Assembly (NCBI RefSeq): GCF_014645795.1
Contig: NZ_BMMK01000005.1
Span: 62,001-126,000, forward strand
Length of the DNA stretch: 64,000 nt
Source of the DNA: Longimycelium tulufanense
GTDB lineage: Bacteria; Actinomycetota; Actinomycetes; Mycobacteriales; Pseudonocardiaceae
Reading direction: 5' to 3'
The notes below the pieces were generated by a model that was not told the origin of the DNA, did not search any database, and worked only from the letters and a program-made list of their open reading frames with translations. The translations under genes were made by a program, and so were the position numbers. Numbering within the stretch: position 1 is the stretch's first letter; each line of letters begins with the position of its first letter. Below, piece by piece: positions 43,201 through 51,757 of the stretch.

Positions 43201-46200
43201 GTTGCTGGTCAGGCGGACGATCTGGACATCGGCGATCTCCAGGAGGACGTCGCCGGTGTCGTCGGCGAGTCGCACGCTGCCCGTCAACCGGTCCGGCTCC
43301 TCCTCGGTCGGCCGCAGCACGGCGGCAGCCGACACGGCGCGCCGCAGGTCGCCATATACGTGCACAGCGCCGAATCCCTTGGGCAGCACGATTTCGTCCG
43401 CCTCCGCGGTGCCGCCTTCCCCTGCCTCGGCAGGCGACTGCGCAGCAAAGGCGACGCCGAGCAGCTGGAGTGCGCCGTCCAGCAGGACTGGGTGCGCGTG
43501 CACACCGTACGCGCCGGTGGCGGCTGCCTCGGGCAACTGGAGAGTGCCGACGACCGTGCCCTCCGGGAGCCGCTTGATACCGGTCACGGTTTGGAAAGCG
43601 GCGCCGTGCTGCTGGCCCGCCGCACGCAGCCGCGCGTACAGGTCGTCGGGCTCGACGGGTTCGGCGTTGCCGTTCGGGTGCGGAACCGGTGCCGGGGGCG
43701 CGGGTTCCGCCTGCTCCTCGGTGATCGCCAGCCGCGTGCTGGCGTGGCGGACCCAGTCGCCCTTGGGCCCCTGGGTGTGGACCTCCACGACCGCGGTCTG
43801 TTCCCCCCGCACGGTGCCCGTACCGGTGAGCCTGGTGACGATCGGGGTGGACCCGGCCAGGGGCAGGACCTGGTGCAGCTCGACATCGGTGAGCCGGACC
43901 CGGGACACCGGGACCTCGTACGCCTGCGTGGCGGCGGCCAACGCGATCTCGACGTACGCGGCCGCCGGCAGCACCACCATCTCGTCCACACGGTGGTCGG
44001 CCAGCCACGGCAGCAGCTCCGTGCCGACATCGGCGCGCCAGACGTGCGCATCGGTACCCGGCATCGGGCTGCCGCTGCCCAGCAGGGGGTGGCTGCCGGA
44101 GGGCCGGCGGGTCCTGGTCGGCTGGACCCAGTAACGCGACCGCTGCCACGGCGTGGTGGGAAGGTCGGTCACGTGTCCGCCGGGGAAGATGCGGTTCACC
44201 GCCAGCGGGTGGCCGGCGGCGTGCAGGGTGGCCAGCTGGGCGTGGAAGATCGCGGTCTCGTCGGTGTCCCGGCGCAGGGTCGGGGTGACCACGGCGCGCT
44301 CGATACCCTCGGCCGCCAGGGTTTCCTTCACCGCGTAGATCAGTACCGGGTGCGGGGAGACTTCGGTGAAGACCACGTGTCCGTCCGCGGCCGCGGTCGC
44401 GACCGCCTGCGCCAGCCGCACCGGGCGGCGGAGGTTGTTGACCCAGTACGCGTTGTCCAAGGAGGGAACGGCGGCGGTGTCCTCCTCCACAGTGGAGTAG
44501 AAGCGGATCTCGGGTGCGGTGCCGCGTACTTCGGCCAGTTGCGTGGCCAGGTCCGCCAGGAGCGGGTCGACCTGCGGCGAGTGCGAGGCCACGTCGACCT
44601 TGACCAGGCGGGCCAGCCGCTCCTGCTGCCCGACGAGGACGACCAGCCGCTCCACCTGCTCGGTGTCCCCAGCGACGACAGCCTGGTTGGGTGAGGAGTG
44701 GACGGCCAGCTCCACGCCGGGGAAGTCCGCGGCCAGCCTGGTGGCCTCCTCGGCGGGCAGCTCGAGCACGGCCATCGCGCCACCACCGGCGATCGACCGC
44801 AGCAGCCGCGAGCGTCGGGCGATCACCGTCACGCCGTCCTCGGCGGACAGGGCGCCCGCTACCACGGCCGCGGCGACTTCACCCATGGAGTGGCCGATCA
44901 CGCCGGCCGGCATCACGCCGTAGCTCTGCCAGAGTCGGGCCAGCGCCACCTGCAGCCCGAACAACACCGGCTGCACGCGGTCGATCCCGGTGGCCTCCTG
45001 CCCTGACTCGACGACCTCGCGCAGCGAGAACCCGGCCTCGGCCAGGAACAAGGGCTCCAGTTCGGCCACGGCTTCGGCGAAGGCGGGCTCGGCGGCCAGC
45101 AGCTGCCGTCCCATGCCGGCCCACTGCGAGCCCTGGCCGGAGAACACCCACACCGGCTTGGCCGCCATCGCCTCGCCCACGACCACCCCGGGGCCTTCCT
45201 CGCCGGTGGCCACCGACCGCAGCCCGTCCACCAGCTCGGAACGGGACCGGGCCACGACCACGGCGCGTGCCGGGCCGCCGCCGCGCCGCGCCAGGGTCGC
45301 GCCCACGTCGGCCAGTGGGGTCTCGGCGCCGGCACCGGACAGCCAGTCAGCCAGCGACTCGGCAGCCGCGGGCAGCCGCTCGGTGGAGTGCGTGGAGAGC
45401 AGGTAGTGGCCGATCGCTGGCTCAGCGGGGATATCCTGCTGCTCGCCCGGGGAGGCGGGCGCCTCCTCGAGAACGACGTGGGCGATGGTCCCGTTGAAAC
45501 CAAAGGAGGAGACGCCCGCGCGGGCCGGTCGCTCCGCCGTCGGCCACGGGCTCGTCTCGGTGACGACCTGCATCGGCAGGTCGTCGAACGCGATCCGCGG
45601 GTTGGGCTCGCGGTAGTGCAGGTTGGCGGGAATCTTCCGGTGCCACAGGGACAGCACGGTCTTGATCACTCCCGCGACACCGGCCGCGGCCTCCAAGTGG
45701 CCGACGTTGGTCTTCACCGACCCCAACAACAGTGGCTGCTCGGCGGAGCGGCCGGACGCCAGCACCCGGCCGAGCGCGTTCGCCTCGATCGGGTCGCCGA
45801 GCAGGGTGCCGGTGCCGTGCGCCTCGACGTAGTCGACGTCGAGGGGGTCCACACCCGCGAGGGCGCAGGCGCTGCGCAGCAACCCTTCCTGCGCCTCGGG
45901 GTTGGGCGCCATCAGGCCGTTGGAGTGTCCGTCGGAGTGGACCGCCGAGCCGCGGATCACCGCGAGCACTCGGTCGCCGTCGCGCAGCGCGTCCGGCAGC
46001 CGCTTGAGCACGACGACACCGCAGCCCTCGGCGCGCACGTAGCCGTCGGCGTCCGCGTCGAAGGTCTTGCAGTGGCCGTCGCCGGCCATCGCGCCGGCCC
46101 GGTCGAAGTTGACCGTGACCGCCGGTGACAGCAGCAGGTTCGCCCCGGCGGCCAGCGCGATCCCGGTCTCCCCCGACCGCAGGCTCGCGCACGCCAGGTG

Positions 46201-47049
46201 GATCGCCACCAGCGAGGAGGAGCACGCGGTGTCCACGGCGAGGCTGGGCCCCCGCAGGTCCAGCAGGTACGACAGCCGCCCGGCGGTCACCGAGGTCGCC
46301 GCGCCCGTCCCGGTCCAGGCGTGGATCTTGGCCAGCCCAGCGGTGGTGAGATAGCCGTAGTCGTTCGAGCAGACCCCGACGAAGACGCCGCCGTTCGTGC
46401 CCCGGATCCGCTCCGGCGCAACACCGGCGTGCTGCAACGCCTCGACGGCGACCTCCAGCAGCATCCGCTGTTGGGGATCCATGGTCTCGGCCTCGCGGGG
46501 AGAGATGTTGAAGTGCTCGGCGTCGAAAGCGGCGACATCGTCGAGGAACCCACCCCAGCGGGTGGTGCGCTCCAGTATCGCCTCGGACTCGGCGCTGCCG
46601 TCGGTGAACTGCTCCCACCGCTGCGGGGACACCGCACTGATCCCGTCCCCGCCGTCGAGCAGGAACTCCCAGAACTGCCGCGGTCCCTCGACACCGCCGG
46701 GGAGCCGGCAGCCGAGGCCGATGACGGCGATCGGGGCGTCCGACGATTCGCCCGCGGTCGGGCTGGGCACGGTGGGAGCGGGGGGTTCGGCGGGAGCCAC
46801 GGAGCCGGGGGTGGCCAGGGCGTGTGCGAGCCGCGCGATGGTGGGGTGTTGCCAGGCCAGGGTGGGGCTCAGCGACCGGCCCAGGAACTCCTCGAGGTTG
46901 CCGGACAACGCGACGGCGTCGCGGGAGAGCAGGCCCAGCTCGTCCCAGGGCCGGTCGGTGTCGACCTCGGCGGGGTCCAGGTCGCAGTACTCGGCGACGC
47001 GGTCGACCAGCCAGCGGCGGATCTCGGGGTCGGTCGGCTGGTGGGACAC
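40237..47049 (-). CDS. PKS-A: ACP-KS-AT-DH-ER-KR-ACP, fully reducing
   Basis: 2,270 residues. N-terminal ACP about 5-80 with LGLLSRDAV, the form used to accept acyl chains from FAAL enzymes; KS about 107-527 (DTACSSS, EAHGTGT, NVGHLE); AT about 630-970 with GQGSQW, GHSMGE and VASH, which favours methylmalonyl-CoA; DH about 989-1287 with DGALQ (DxxxQ); a structural KR half; ER about 1531-1842 (LNFSDVL, GGVGLAA); KR about 1862-2040 with LDD and YAAAN; ACP about 2129-2203 with GFDSL. The DH His motif has E for the usual G. The module should add one methyl-branched, fully saturated two-carbon unit. GTG start at 47049 with GAGGAG. Confidence 0.93.
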   Translation of the reverse strand: MSHQPTDPEIRRWLVDRVAEYCDLDPAEVDTDRPWDELGLLSRDAVALSGNLEEFLGRSLSPTLAWQHPTIARLAHALATPGSVAPAEPPAPTVPSPTAGESSDAPIAVIGLGCRLPGGVEGPRQFWEFLLDGGDGISAVSPQRWEQFTDGSAESEAILERTTRWGGFLDDVAAFDAEHFNISPREAETMDPQQRMLLEVAVEALQHAGVAPERIRGTNGGVFVGVCSNDYGYLTTAGLAKIHAWTGTGAATSVTAGRLSYLLDLRGPSLAVDTACSSSLVAIHLACASLRSGETGIALAAGANLLLSPAVTVNFDRAGAMAGDGHCKTFDADADGYVRAEGCGVVVLKRLPDALRDGDRVLAVIRGSAVHSDGHSNGLMAPNPEAQEGLLRSACALAGVDPLDVDYVEAHGTGTLLGDPIEANALGRVLASGRSAEQPLLLGSVKTNVGHLEAAAGVAGVIKTVLSLWHRKIPANLHYREPNPRIAFDDLPMQVVTETSPWPTAERPARAGVSSFGFNGTIAHVVLEEAPASPGEQQDIPAEPAIGHYLLSTHSTERLPAAAESLADWLSGAGAETPLADVGATLARRGGGPARAVVVARSRSELVDGLRSVATGEEGPGVVVGEAMAAKPVWVFSGQGSQWAGMGRQLLAAEPAFAEAVAELEPLFLAEAGFSLREVVESGQEATGIDRVQPVLFGLQVALARLWQSYGVMPAGVIGHSMGEVAAAVVAGALSAEDGVTVIARRSRLLRSIAGGGAMAVLELPAEEATRLAADFPGVELAVHSSPNQAVVAGDTEQVERLVVLVGQQERLARLVKVDVASHSPQVDPLLADLATQLAEVRGTAPEIRFYSTVEEDTAAVPSLDNAYWVNNLRRPVRLAQAVATAAADGHVVFTEVSPHPVLIYAVKETLAAEGIERAVVTPTLRRDTDETAIFHAQLATLHAAGHPLAVNRIFPGGHVTDLPTTPWQRSRYWVQPTRTRRPSGSHPLLGSGSPMPGTDAHVWRADVGTELLPWLADHRVDEMVVLPAAAYVEIALAAATQAYEVPVSRVRLTDVELHQVLPLAGSTPIVTRLTGTGTVRGEQTAVVEVHTQGPKGDWVRHASTRLAITEEQAEPAPPAPVPHPNGNAEPVEPDDLYARLRAAGQQHGAAFQTVTGIKRLPEGTVVGTLQLPEAAATGAYGVHAHPVLLDGALQLLGVAFAAQSPAEAGEGGTAEADEIVLPKGFGAVHVYGDLRRAVSAAAVLRPTEEEPDRLTGSVRLADDTGDVLLEIADVQIVRLTSNPARRELDSWLFEPTFEPTPLPETPTAEGSWLVIDEERPAGEEIDPVLATLGASGHATGVLADNDDAVASAVAQAVRCGTPPTAVVVLCPPRARDAQLAEDRALTTAEHRVLRIARVAQAILRTGVRDLPRLYVVTRGAQAVQPDETITLAQSALRGVVRVLTYEHSELRPTLIDLDPDPGQAEANAAALVAELTTAAEDDEIAIRGGTRLSARLVPAPVDQRAGHTGTPRRVDVAETAVELVAQRPGVLDTLRLAVRDHVAPEPGQVTARVHAAGLNFSDVLKAHGIYPSHPDAGPPRLGGEFAGVVTAIGDGVTTVAVGDRVLGFAPGSLGSFATTSVELVARIPDGLETAAAATLPIAYGTAWYALRHLARLQPGERVLIHAATGGVGLAALAIARLVGAEVYATAGSEAKRAHLRDAGVEHVYDSRSLDFADEILVDTGGAGIDVVLNTLSGEALRRSIALVAPGGRLVELGKKDTYGDTQIGLGLLAQGVTFATVDLDLLLRLRPAVGALLLSEVLAEVTAGRLTPVPHQEFPLTDAEDAFRLMARAGHIGKIVLTVPEHGRVPAVAEPAPAVRPDGGYILVGGLGGLGQVVADWLAEQGAGLVVLNGRSEPDAANRGRIEALRAKGMRVEVVTGDIARPGTARRLVAAVEDAGYRLRGVVHGAAVLDDETALRMTPRAVRRVFAPKVAGGWWLHQACLDRDLDFFVVFSSAASLIGSPGQTAYAAANAWLDGLVAHRRAAGLPALGVNWGPWGEVGAATHMAGRGFQVISPELGVRALEALIASGRTRAGVLPLDARRWFQMFPAVAGSSFFVRLSDAASSDQQSTGTVRAELAAVPPGPERVARVESYLSKEIRLVLRLGSAEIDREAPIASLGFDSLMALELRNRLEVGLGARLPATLAWSYPTIAALAAELVTRLGLGAEEPAEPDGGGGARDEPEQLSGTDADVLAQLLDTAEELWSGTPHDAEERQPAHRAAGGGSR

Positions 47050-47145
47050 GGGGGACTCCTCGGGGGACGGGGAAAGGAGTGGAGGCTCCTTGGGATGGGG
47101 ACGGAGTGCGGTGCGGTGAGCCAGGTCGGGGCCGGCCCGTCGTCC

Positions 47146-48933
47146 TCAGCCGGGGGGCTCGGTCCGTCCCTCGCCGGTGGGTGGGAGCAGGGGGAGCTCA
47201 CCGGCCTCGTACCGGGCGCGACAGGCGGAGCGCTGGATCTTTCCGCTGCTGGTGCGGGGGATCCCGCCAGGCCGGACCAGGACGAGGTCGTGCAGGCGGA
47301 CGTTGTGGGCGGCGACGACGGCCCGCCGGACCCGGCGGGCCAGCTCTGCGCGGTCGGCCTCGCCGGGCACTTCCCGGCGGACCACCTCGGCCACCACGAC
47401 CACCCGTTCCTCCTCGCCGTCGGCGATCCCGAAGGCAGCCACCCGGTCTCGCCGGACGGCGGGGTGGACTCCTTCCACGGTGGTCTCGATGTCCTGGGGA
47501 TAGTGGTTCTCGCCGTCGACGATGATCAGGTCCTTGATCCGGCCGGTGACGTAGAGGTGCCCGTCGTGGACGAAGCCGAGGTCACCGGTGCGCAGCCAGC
47601 GGCCCTCGGGGGTACCGGGCGAGGGGTCGGTGAGCCGGGCGTGGAAGGTGGCGAGGCTGCGTTGCTCGTCACCCCAGTAGCCGCCGGCGATGTTCGGGCC
47701 GTGTGCCCAGATCTCGCCGACGCGGTCGGCCGGCAGCTCGGTCAGGCGGTCCGGGTCGACGATGCGGACATGTTGCCCGGCGGGCTGCCCCACCGAGACC
47801 AGCCGGCGTGCTCGTGGGGAGTCCGGGGCGACCGGGCGCACCTGTCCGGCGCCCAGCAGCCGGGCGTCGAAGGCGACCACGTGCGGGGCCCGCGTGGTGG
47901 ATACCATCACCGTGGCCTCGGCCAGCCCGAACGAGGGTCGCAGCGCGCGCGGGTTCAGCCCGTGCGGGGCAAAGATCTCGGCGAACCGCTCCATGGTGCC
48001 CGGCTTGACCGGCTCGCCGCCGTTGAGCAGCCAGTGCACCCCGCCGAGGTCCAGCGTTTCCCGGTCCTGCGTGGAGACGCGGACGCAGTGGTCGTAGGCG
48101 AAGTTGGGGGCGGCGCCGTAGCACGGCGAGTGACGCGAGAGCAGCCGCAGCCAGCGGATGGGGCGTTGGACGAAGGCGAACGGCGCCATGAAGACGGACT
48201 CGTTGCCTAGCAGCAGGGGCACACCGACGGTCGCCACCAGCCCCATGTCGTGGAAGAGCGGCAGCCAGTTCACGCCCACCGCGTCGGCGTGCGCGTTGTG
48301 CGCCTCCAGCGCCTGCTCGACATTGGCCACGATATTGGCGTGGCTGATCAGCGCGCCGGAGGGCACCCGGGTCGAGCCGGAGGTGTACTGCAGGTACGCC
48401 ACGTCGTCACCGGTCACGACGGGGCGCGTGTACCGGTCGGCGGCGTCGAGGTCGAGCTCGTCGACCGCGATCAGCTCCTTGGGCCGGGGCGCGGGGTGTC
48501 GGTCCAGGAACGCCTGAACGGCCGGCAGGATGTCGCGGGTGGTGAGCACGAATTCCGCATCGCAGTCGCCCAAGACCGCCAGCAGGCGGTCGGACTGGCC
48601 GGGGGCGTCCGGCGGGAGCAGCGGCACGCCGATGGTGCCGGCCGCAAAGCAGCCCAGGAAGGCGACCACGTAGCCGGTGCCCTGCGGGGCGAGGATCGCG
48701 GCCCGGGACTCGCGGCGGGCACCGGACTCCCGCAGTCGCACCGCGAGCGCCCGCACCCGCCGGTTCAGCTCGCTCCAGGTGAGGGTGTCCGTGGTGCCCT
48801 CGGGGTCCGAGCCGAAGTCGACGTAACTGAACGCAGGCCGGTCCGCCCGCTCGACGGACCACCGTGCCAGCCAGTCCGTGAGCGTCCACCCGGCCAACGC
48901 CCCGACCGGGGCGGACGTCTGGTCCAGTGCCAT
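47146..48933 (-). CDS. Fatty acyl-AMP ligase (FAAL, FadD32-like)
   Basis: 595 residues. Activates a free fatty acid as acyl-adenylate and passes it to the N-terminal ACP of PKS-A. Adenylating motifs: YLQYTSGSTRVPSGALISH (P-loop), NWLPLFHDMGL, SFGLAEATVMVS, GPNIAGGYW, RTGDLGF, GRIKDLIIVDGENHYPQDIE and the C-terminal lysine region TSSGKIQRSACR. The FDMGL-type and AEATV blocks are those of FAALs rather than acyl-CoA ligases. ATG at 48933 with GGAGG and GAGGTAG upstream. First gene of the assembly-line operon, 96 bases before PKS-A. Chain length of its substrate cannot be read from sequence. Confidence 0.92.
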   Translation of the reverse strand: MALDQTSAPVGALAGWTLTDWLARWSVERADRPAFSYVDFGSDPEGTTDTLTWSELNRRVRALAVRLRESGARRESRAAILAPQGTGYVVAFLGCFAAGTIGVPLLPPDAPGQSDRLLAVLGDCDAEFVLTTRDILPAVQAFLDRHPAPRPKELIAVDELDLDAADRYTRPVVTGDDVAYLQYTSGSTRVPSGALISHANIVANVEQALEAHNAHADAVGVNWLPLFHDMGLVATVGVPLLLGNESVFMAPFAFVQRPIRWLRLLSRHSPCYGAAPNFAYDHCVRVSTQDRETLDLGGVHWLLNGGEPVKPGTMERFAEIFAPHGLNPRALRPSFGLAEATVMVSTTRAPHVVAFDARLLGAGQVRPVAPDSPRARRLVSVGQPAGQHVRIVDPDRLTELPADRVGEIWAHGPNIAGGYWGDEQRSLATFHARLTDPSPGTPEGRWLRTGDLGFVHDGHLYVTGRIKDLIIVDGENHYPQDIETTVEGVHPAVRRDRVAAFGIADGEEERVVVVAEVVRREVPGEADRAELARRVRRAVVAAHNVRLHDLVLVRPGGIPRTSSGKIQRSACRARYEAGELPLLPPTGEGRTEPPG

Positions 48934-49618
48934 CGCTACCTCGTTCCTCCCGCGCCCGTTTCACGAAAGTCGGGGATCGGTGCGGGAATTCGACCGCTGA
49001 AGTTCAACCGGGGGAGACAAAAAACGGACGTCCCGACCCACAACGGAGGCATTCGCCCCAAAGAGACCACCGCCCGACGGTACGTCGAGTTTTTGGTTCC
49101 TCGCCGCCATGGACAGGTCTCCTCAATCCCACCGGCTTGCGTTGACACCCGCATGTTATGCGCCCCGACCGGGGAGGCAAAGTCAGAGATCCGTCAACAA
49201 GACCGCCCCGGTGACCCGATTCACCAATTCCGGAGAAGTCTGCGCAATAAATAAGCTACTCTCGAGTAATGAAACAGTAAGCGGGAGCCCCGAGAAAGAA
49301 AAACACAAAACAGATCAGGTAAATAGGTCCAGCACGTCCGGACCCCGGGGACGGTGCGACAAAGCTCACGCCAACGAGTGACACGTCCGCCATGCCCACC
49401 ACGACCGCGTGAGTTCCGCCGACTTCTCACAGGAACCTCGGCCCTTCAGGGCTCGCCAGGAATGCGATCCCGACGTGGCAGCCACGCGGGCGAAGAGCGT
49501 CAGCAACGCCCTACGGACCGGCCCGATCAAGCTTGGTCCTGACAGGGGCCGAGCAGTTGACTGCGACCTGAGTCGTCCCGAACGCAACCCCCGCGAATTC
49601 CGGGGCGCCACCTGTCAA
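48934..49618. other. Promoter region of the lipopeptide operon, no gene seen
   Basis: About 690 bases between the exporter terminator and the FAAL start. An A-rich island at 49240-49330 stands out from the high-GC background and is the likeliest promoter zone for the 23-kb operon. Short open frames on either strand have no recognisable family. No cluster-specific regulator gene is present. Confidence 0.5.
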
Positions 49619-49658
49619 CAGGCCCCGCCAAGGACCACGAGGGCCTCGGCGGGGCCTG
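49619..49658 (-). terminator. GC-rich hairpin after the exporter gene
   Basis: CAGGCCCCGCC and GGCGGGGCCTG pair over 11 bp, extended by AGG/CCT after an A-C mismatch, with a 10-base loop; it starts 35 bases past the exporter stop. No U-tract. Confidence 0.7.
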
Positions 49659-49693
49659 CGGGCTGGCAACGAAAACCGACGGCGGCCTCGGTG

Positions 49694-51286
49694 TCAGGGC
49701 AGCGACGATGAGCTTTCGACCGCGGTGTCGTCCGATTGGCCGGCCTGCTCCTGCTGTGCCTCGGCCGGTGCGTGCACGGCATCGGGCTTCCACGGCAGGA
49801 AAAGCAGGATCACGACGAACCCGACCGCACACACGATCGCCGCGACCAGGGCCGCGTTCGCGGCTGCCCGCACGTAGGCGTCGTTGGCCGCGGCCACCAG
49901 CCGGTCACCGGCCGGGCCGAGGCGGGCGGCGGCCTCGTGCGCCGCTCCGATCGAGTCCTTCACCACCGACCGCAGCGGCGGCGGGAGCAGCGCCGCCGCG
50001 GAATCCATCTTGTCCGAGTAAGTGGTGTTGATGATCGTGCCCAGGAGTGCGACACCAAGCGCGGCGCCGACCTGCCGGAAGGCGTTGTTGACCGCGGTAC
50101 CGACCCCGGTCTTGTGCGCGGACAACGCCTCCATCAGGTGGTTGATCGAGGAGGGCAGCGTCATGCCCATACCCAGCCCCACGGCGACCAGGAGCGTCCC
50201 GGTGAACTGGTAGCTGTCCCCGACGGTGAGCCTGGTGTAGCCCAACAACGCGGCCGACAGCACGAAGAGCCCCGTCGCGATGACGAGCTTGGCCCCGAAC
50301 CGCTTGACCAGCCAGTCGCTGGGAGCGGCGCCGAGCAGCAGCCCGGCCACGAGCGGGAGCAACCGGATGCCGGTGCCGAACGGGCTGGCGCCGAGCACGG
50401 TCTGCAGGTAGGGCGTCAGCACGAAGAGCATGCCCATCAACGAGAGGAACACCAGGGCCAGCGCCATGGTGGGCCAGGTGAACCGTCGGCTGCGGAACAG
50501 GCCGAGGTCGAGCAGCGGGTGGTCGGTGCGGGCCTGCCACCACACGAACACCATCAGCAGGACCAGGCCCAGCACGATCGTGCCGGTGGTCTCGACGTCG
50601 ACCCAGCCCAGGTGCGGGCCCTCGATGATCCCGTAGACCAGCAACACCAGGCCCGCCGTGGACAGCAGGGTGCCGAGCAGGTCCACCCGGGGCGCCTCGG
50701 CGGCGCGCGACTCCGGCACCAGGAACGGGGTGCCGATCAGGGCGATCGCCAGGATCGGGATGTTGATCAGGAAGACCGAGCCCCACCAGAAGTGCTCGAG
50801 GAACCAACCGCCCAGGATCGGCCCGAGCGGAAGGCCGATGCCGGAGACGACCGACCAGGTGGCGTGCGCCTTGCCGCGTTCCTCGCGGGGGAACATCACC
50901 GGCACCATCGCGAGCGTGAGCGGGGTGATGATGGCCGCACCCACACCCATCAACGCCCGCGCCGCGATCAGGCCCTGCGCGTCGGAGGAGAACGCCGCCC
51001 AACCGGAGGCGGCGCCGAAGATGACGAAGCCGAGCAACAGGACGGCCCGCCGGCCGTAACGGTCGCCCAGCAGTCCCGCGGGGAGCAGGAACGAGGCGAA
51101 GGTGAGGCTGTAGGCGTCGACGATCCACTGCAGCTCGCGGGTGGAGGCGTTCAGATCCGTGGTGAGCGTGGGCAACGCCACCGCCAGGATCGTCGCGTCG
51201 AGACCGATGACCAGCAGGCTCAACGACATCAGGGCGAGGCCGAACCAGCGCCGGGGGCTGGCGGTCCTCGTCCGGGGTCCAGGCAT
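49694..51286 (-). CDS. DHA2-family MFS multidrug exporter (14 TM)
   Basis: 530-residue inner-membrane proton antiporter of the EmrB/QacA type. The first helices carry LVIGLDATILAVALPTL and ELQWIVDAYSL, the family's motif D1 region; motif A appears as GLLGDRYGRR, and motif C as SVVSGIGLPLGPILGG. About 14 hydrophobic segments can be traced, with a hydrophilic C-terminus. ATG at 51286 with AGGA close upstream. Same strand as the lipopeptide operon and directly upstream of it, so export of, or self-resistance to, the product is plausible but not shown. Confidence 0.9.
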   Translation of the reverse strand: MPGPRTRTASPRRWFGLALMSLSLLVIGLDATILAVALPTLTTDLNASTRELQWIVDAYSLTFASFLLPAGLLGDRYGRRAVLLLGFVIFGAASGWAAFSSDAQGLIAARALMGVGAAIITPLTLAMVPVMFPREERGKAHATWSVVSGIGLPLGPILGGWFLEHFWWGSVFLINIPILAIALIGTPFLVPESRAAEAPRVDLLGTLLSTAGLVLLVYGIIEGPHLGWVDVETTGTIVLGLVLLMVFVWWQARTDHPLLDLGLFRSRRFTWPTMALALVFLSLMGMLFVLTPYLQTVLGASPFGTGIRLLPLVAGLLLGAAPSDWLVKRFGAKLVIATGLFVLSAALLGYTRLTVGDSYQFTGTLLVAVGLGMGMTLPSSINHLMEALSAHKTGVGTAVNNAFRQVGAALGVALLGTIINTTYSDKMDSAAALLPPPLRSVVKDSIGAAHEAAARLGPAGDRLVAAANDAYVRAAANAALVAAIVCAVGFVVILLFLPWKPDAVHAPAEAQQEQAGQSDDTAVESSSSLP

Positions 51287-51757
51287 GATTCCTGCCCTTC
51301 CACACCAAACAGGTACGAGCCGCAATTACGAACCGGGCCCGTCTCGGATCCCGGCCGAGTGTCGTCCGCCCATAGGCGAAGGTCAAACATCGCCCGAGTT
51401 AACGAATAGTCATGACCAGATGAAGCAAAAGGACATCCGTGACGTTCCGCCGAGATCGAACGCCTTCTTCATCCCGATTGGCACCCGACTGCCCGAAGCG
51501 GGACATTCCATTGTCAGGAAAGGACCTGGGTCACTGTCTTTCTCGTCACCAGACGGAAAGCACCAGGTAGCACGGATGCCGGTGAGCCGCGCAAAGCCGG
51601 CACCCCATACATGACGTGAATCACTGTCCGAGAGTTTTGAACCGTCGTTGGCGATTCCCCGTTGCCCCTCACGGGTGCGGGATACTCGCGGACGGCACAC
51701 ACGGCATGGATCGACCACCACGCCACACACGCGGCGTGAGCGAGGAGCGAGCGATCA
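51287..51757. other. Divergent intergenic region, no gene seen
   Basis: 470 bases between the exporter and the oxalate genes, which diverge. It must hold promoters for both. I see no clear operator palindrome or RNA structure. Confidence 0.5.
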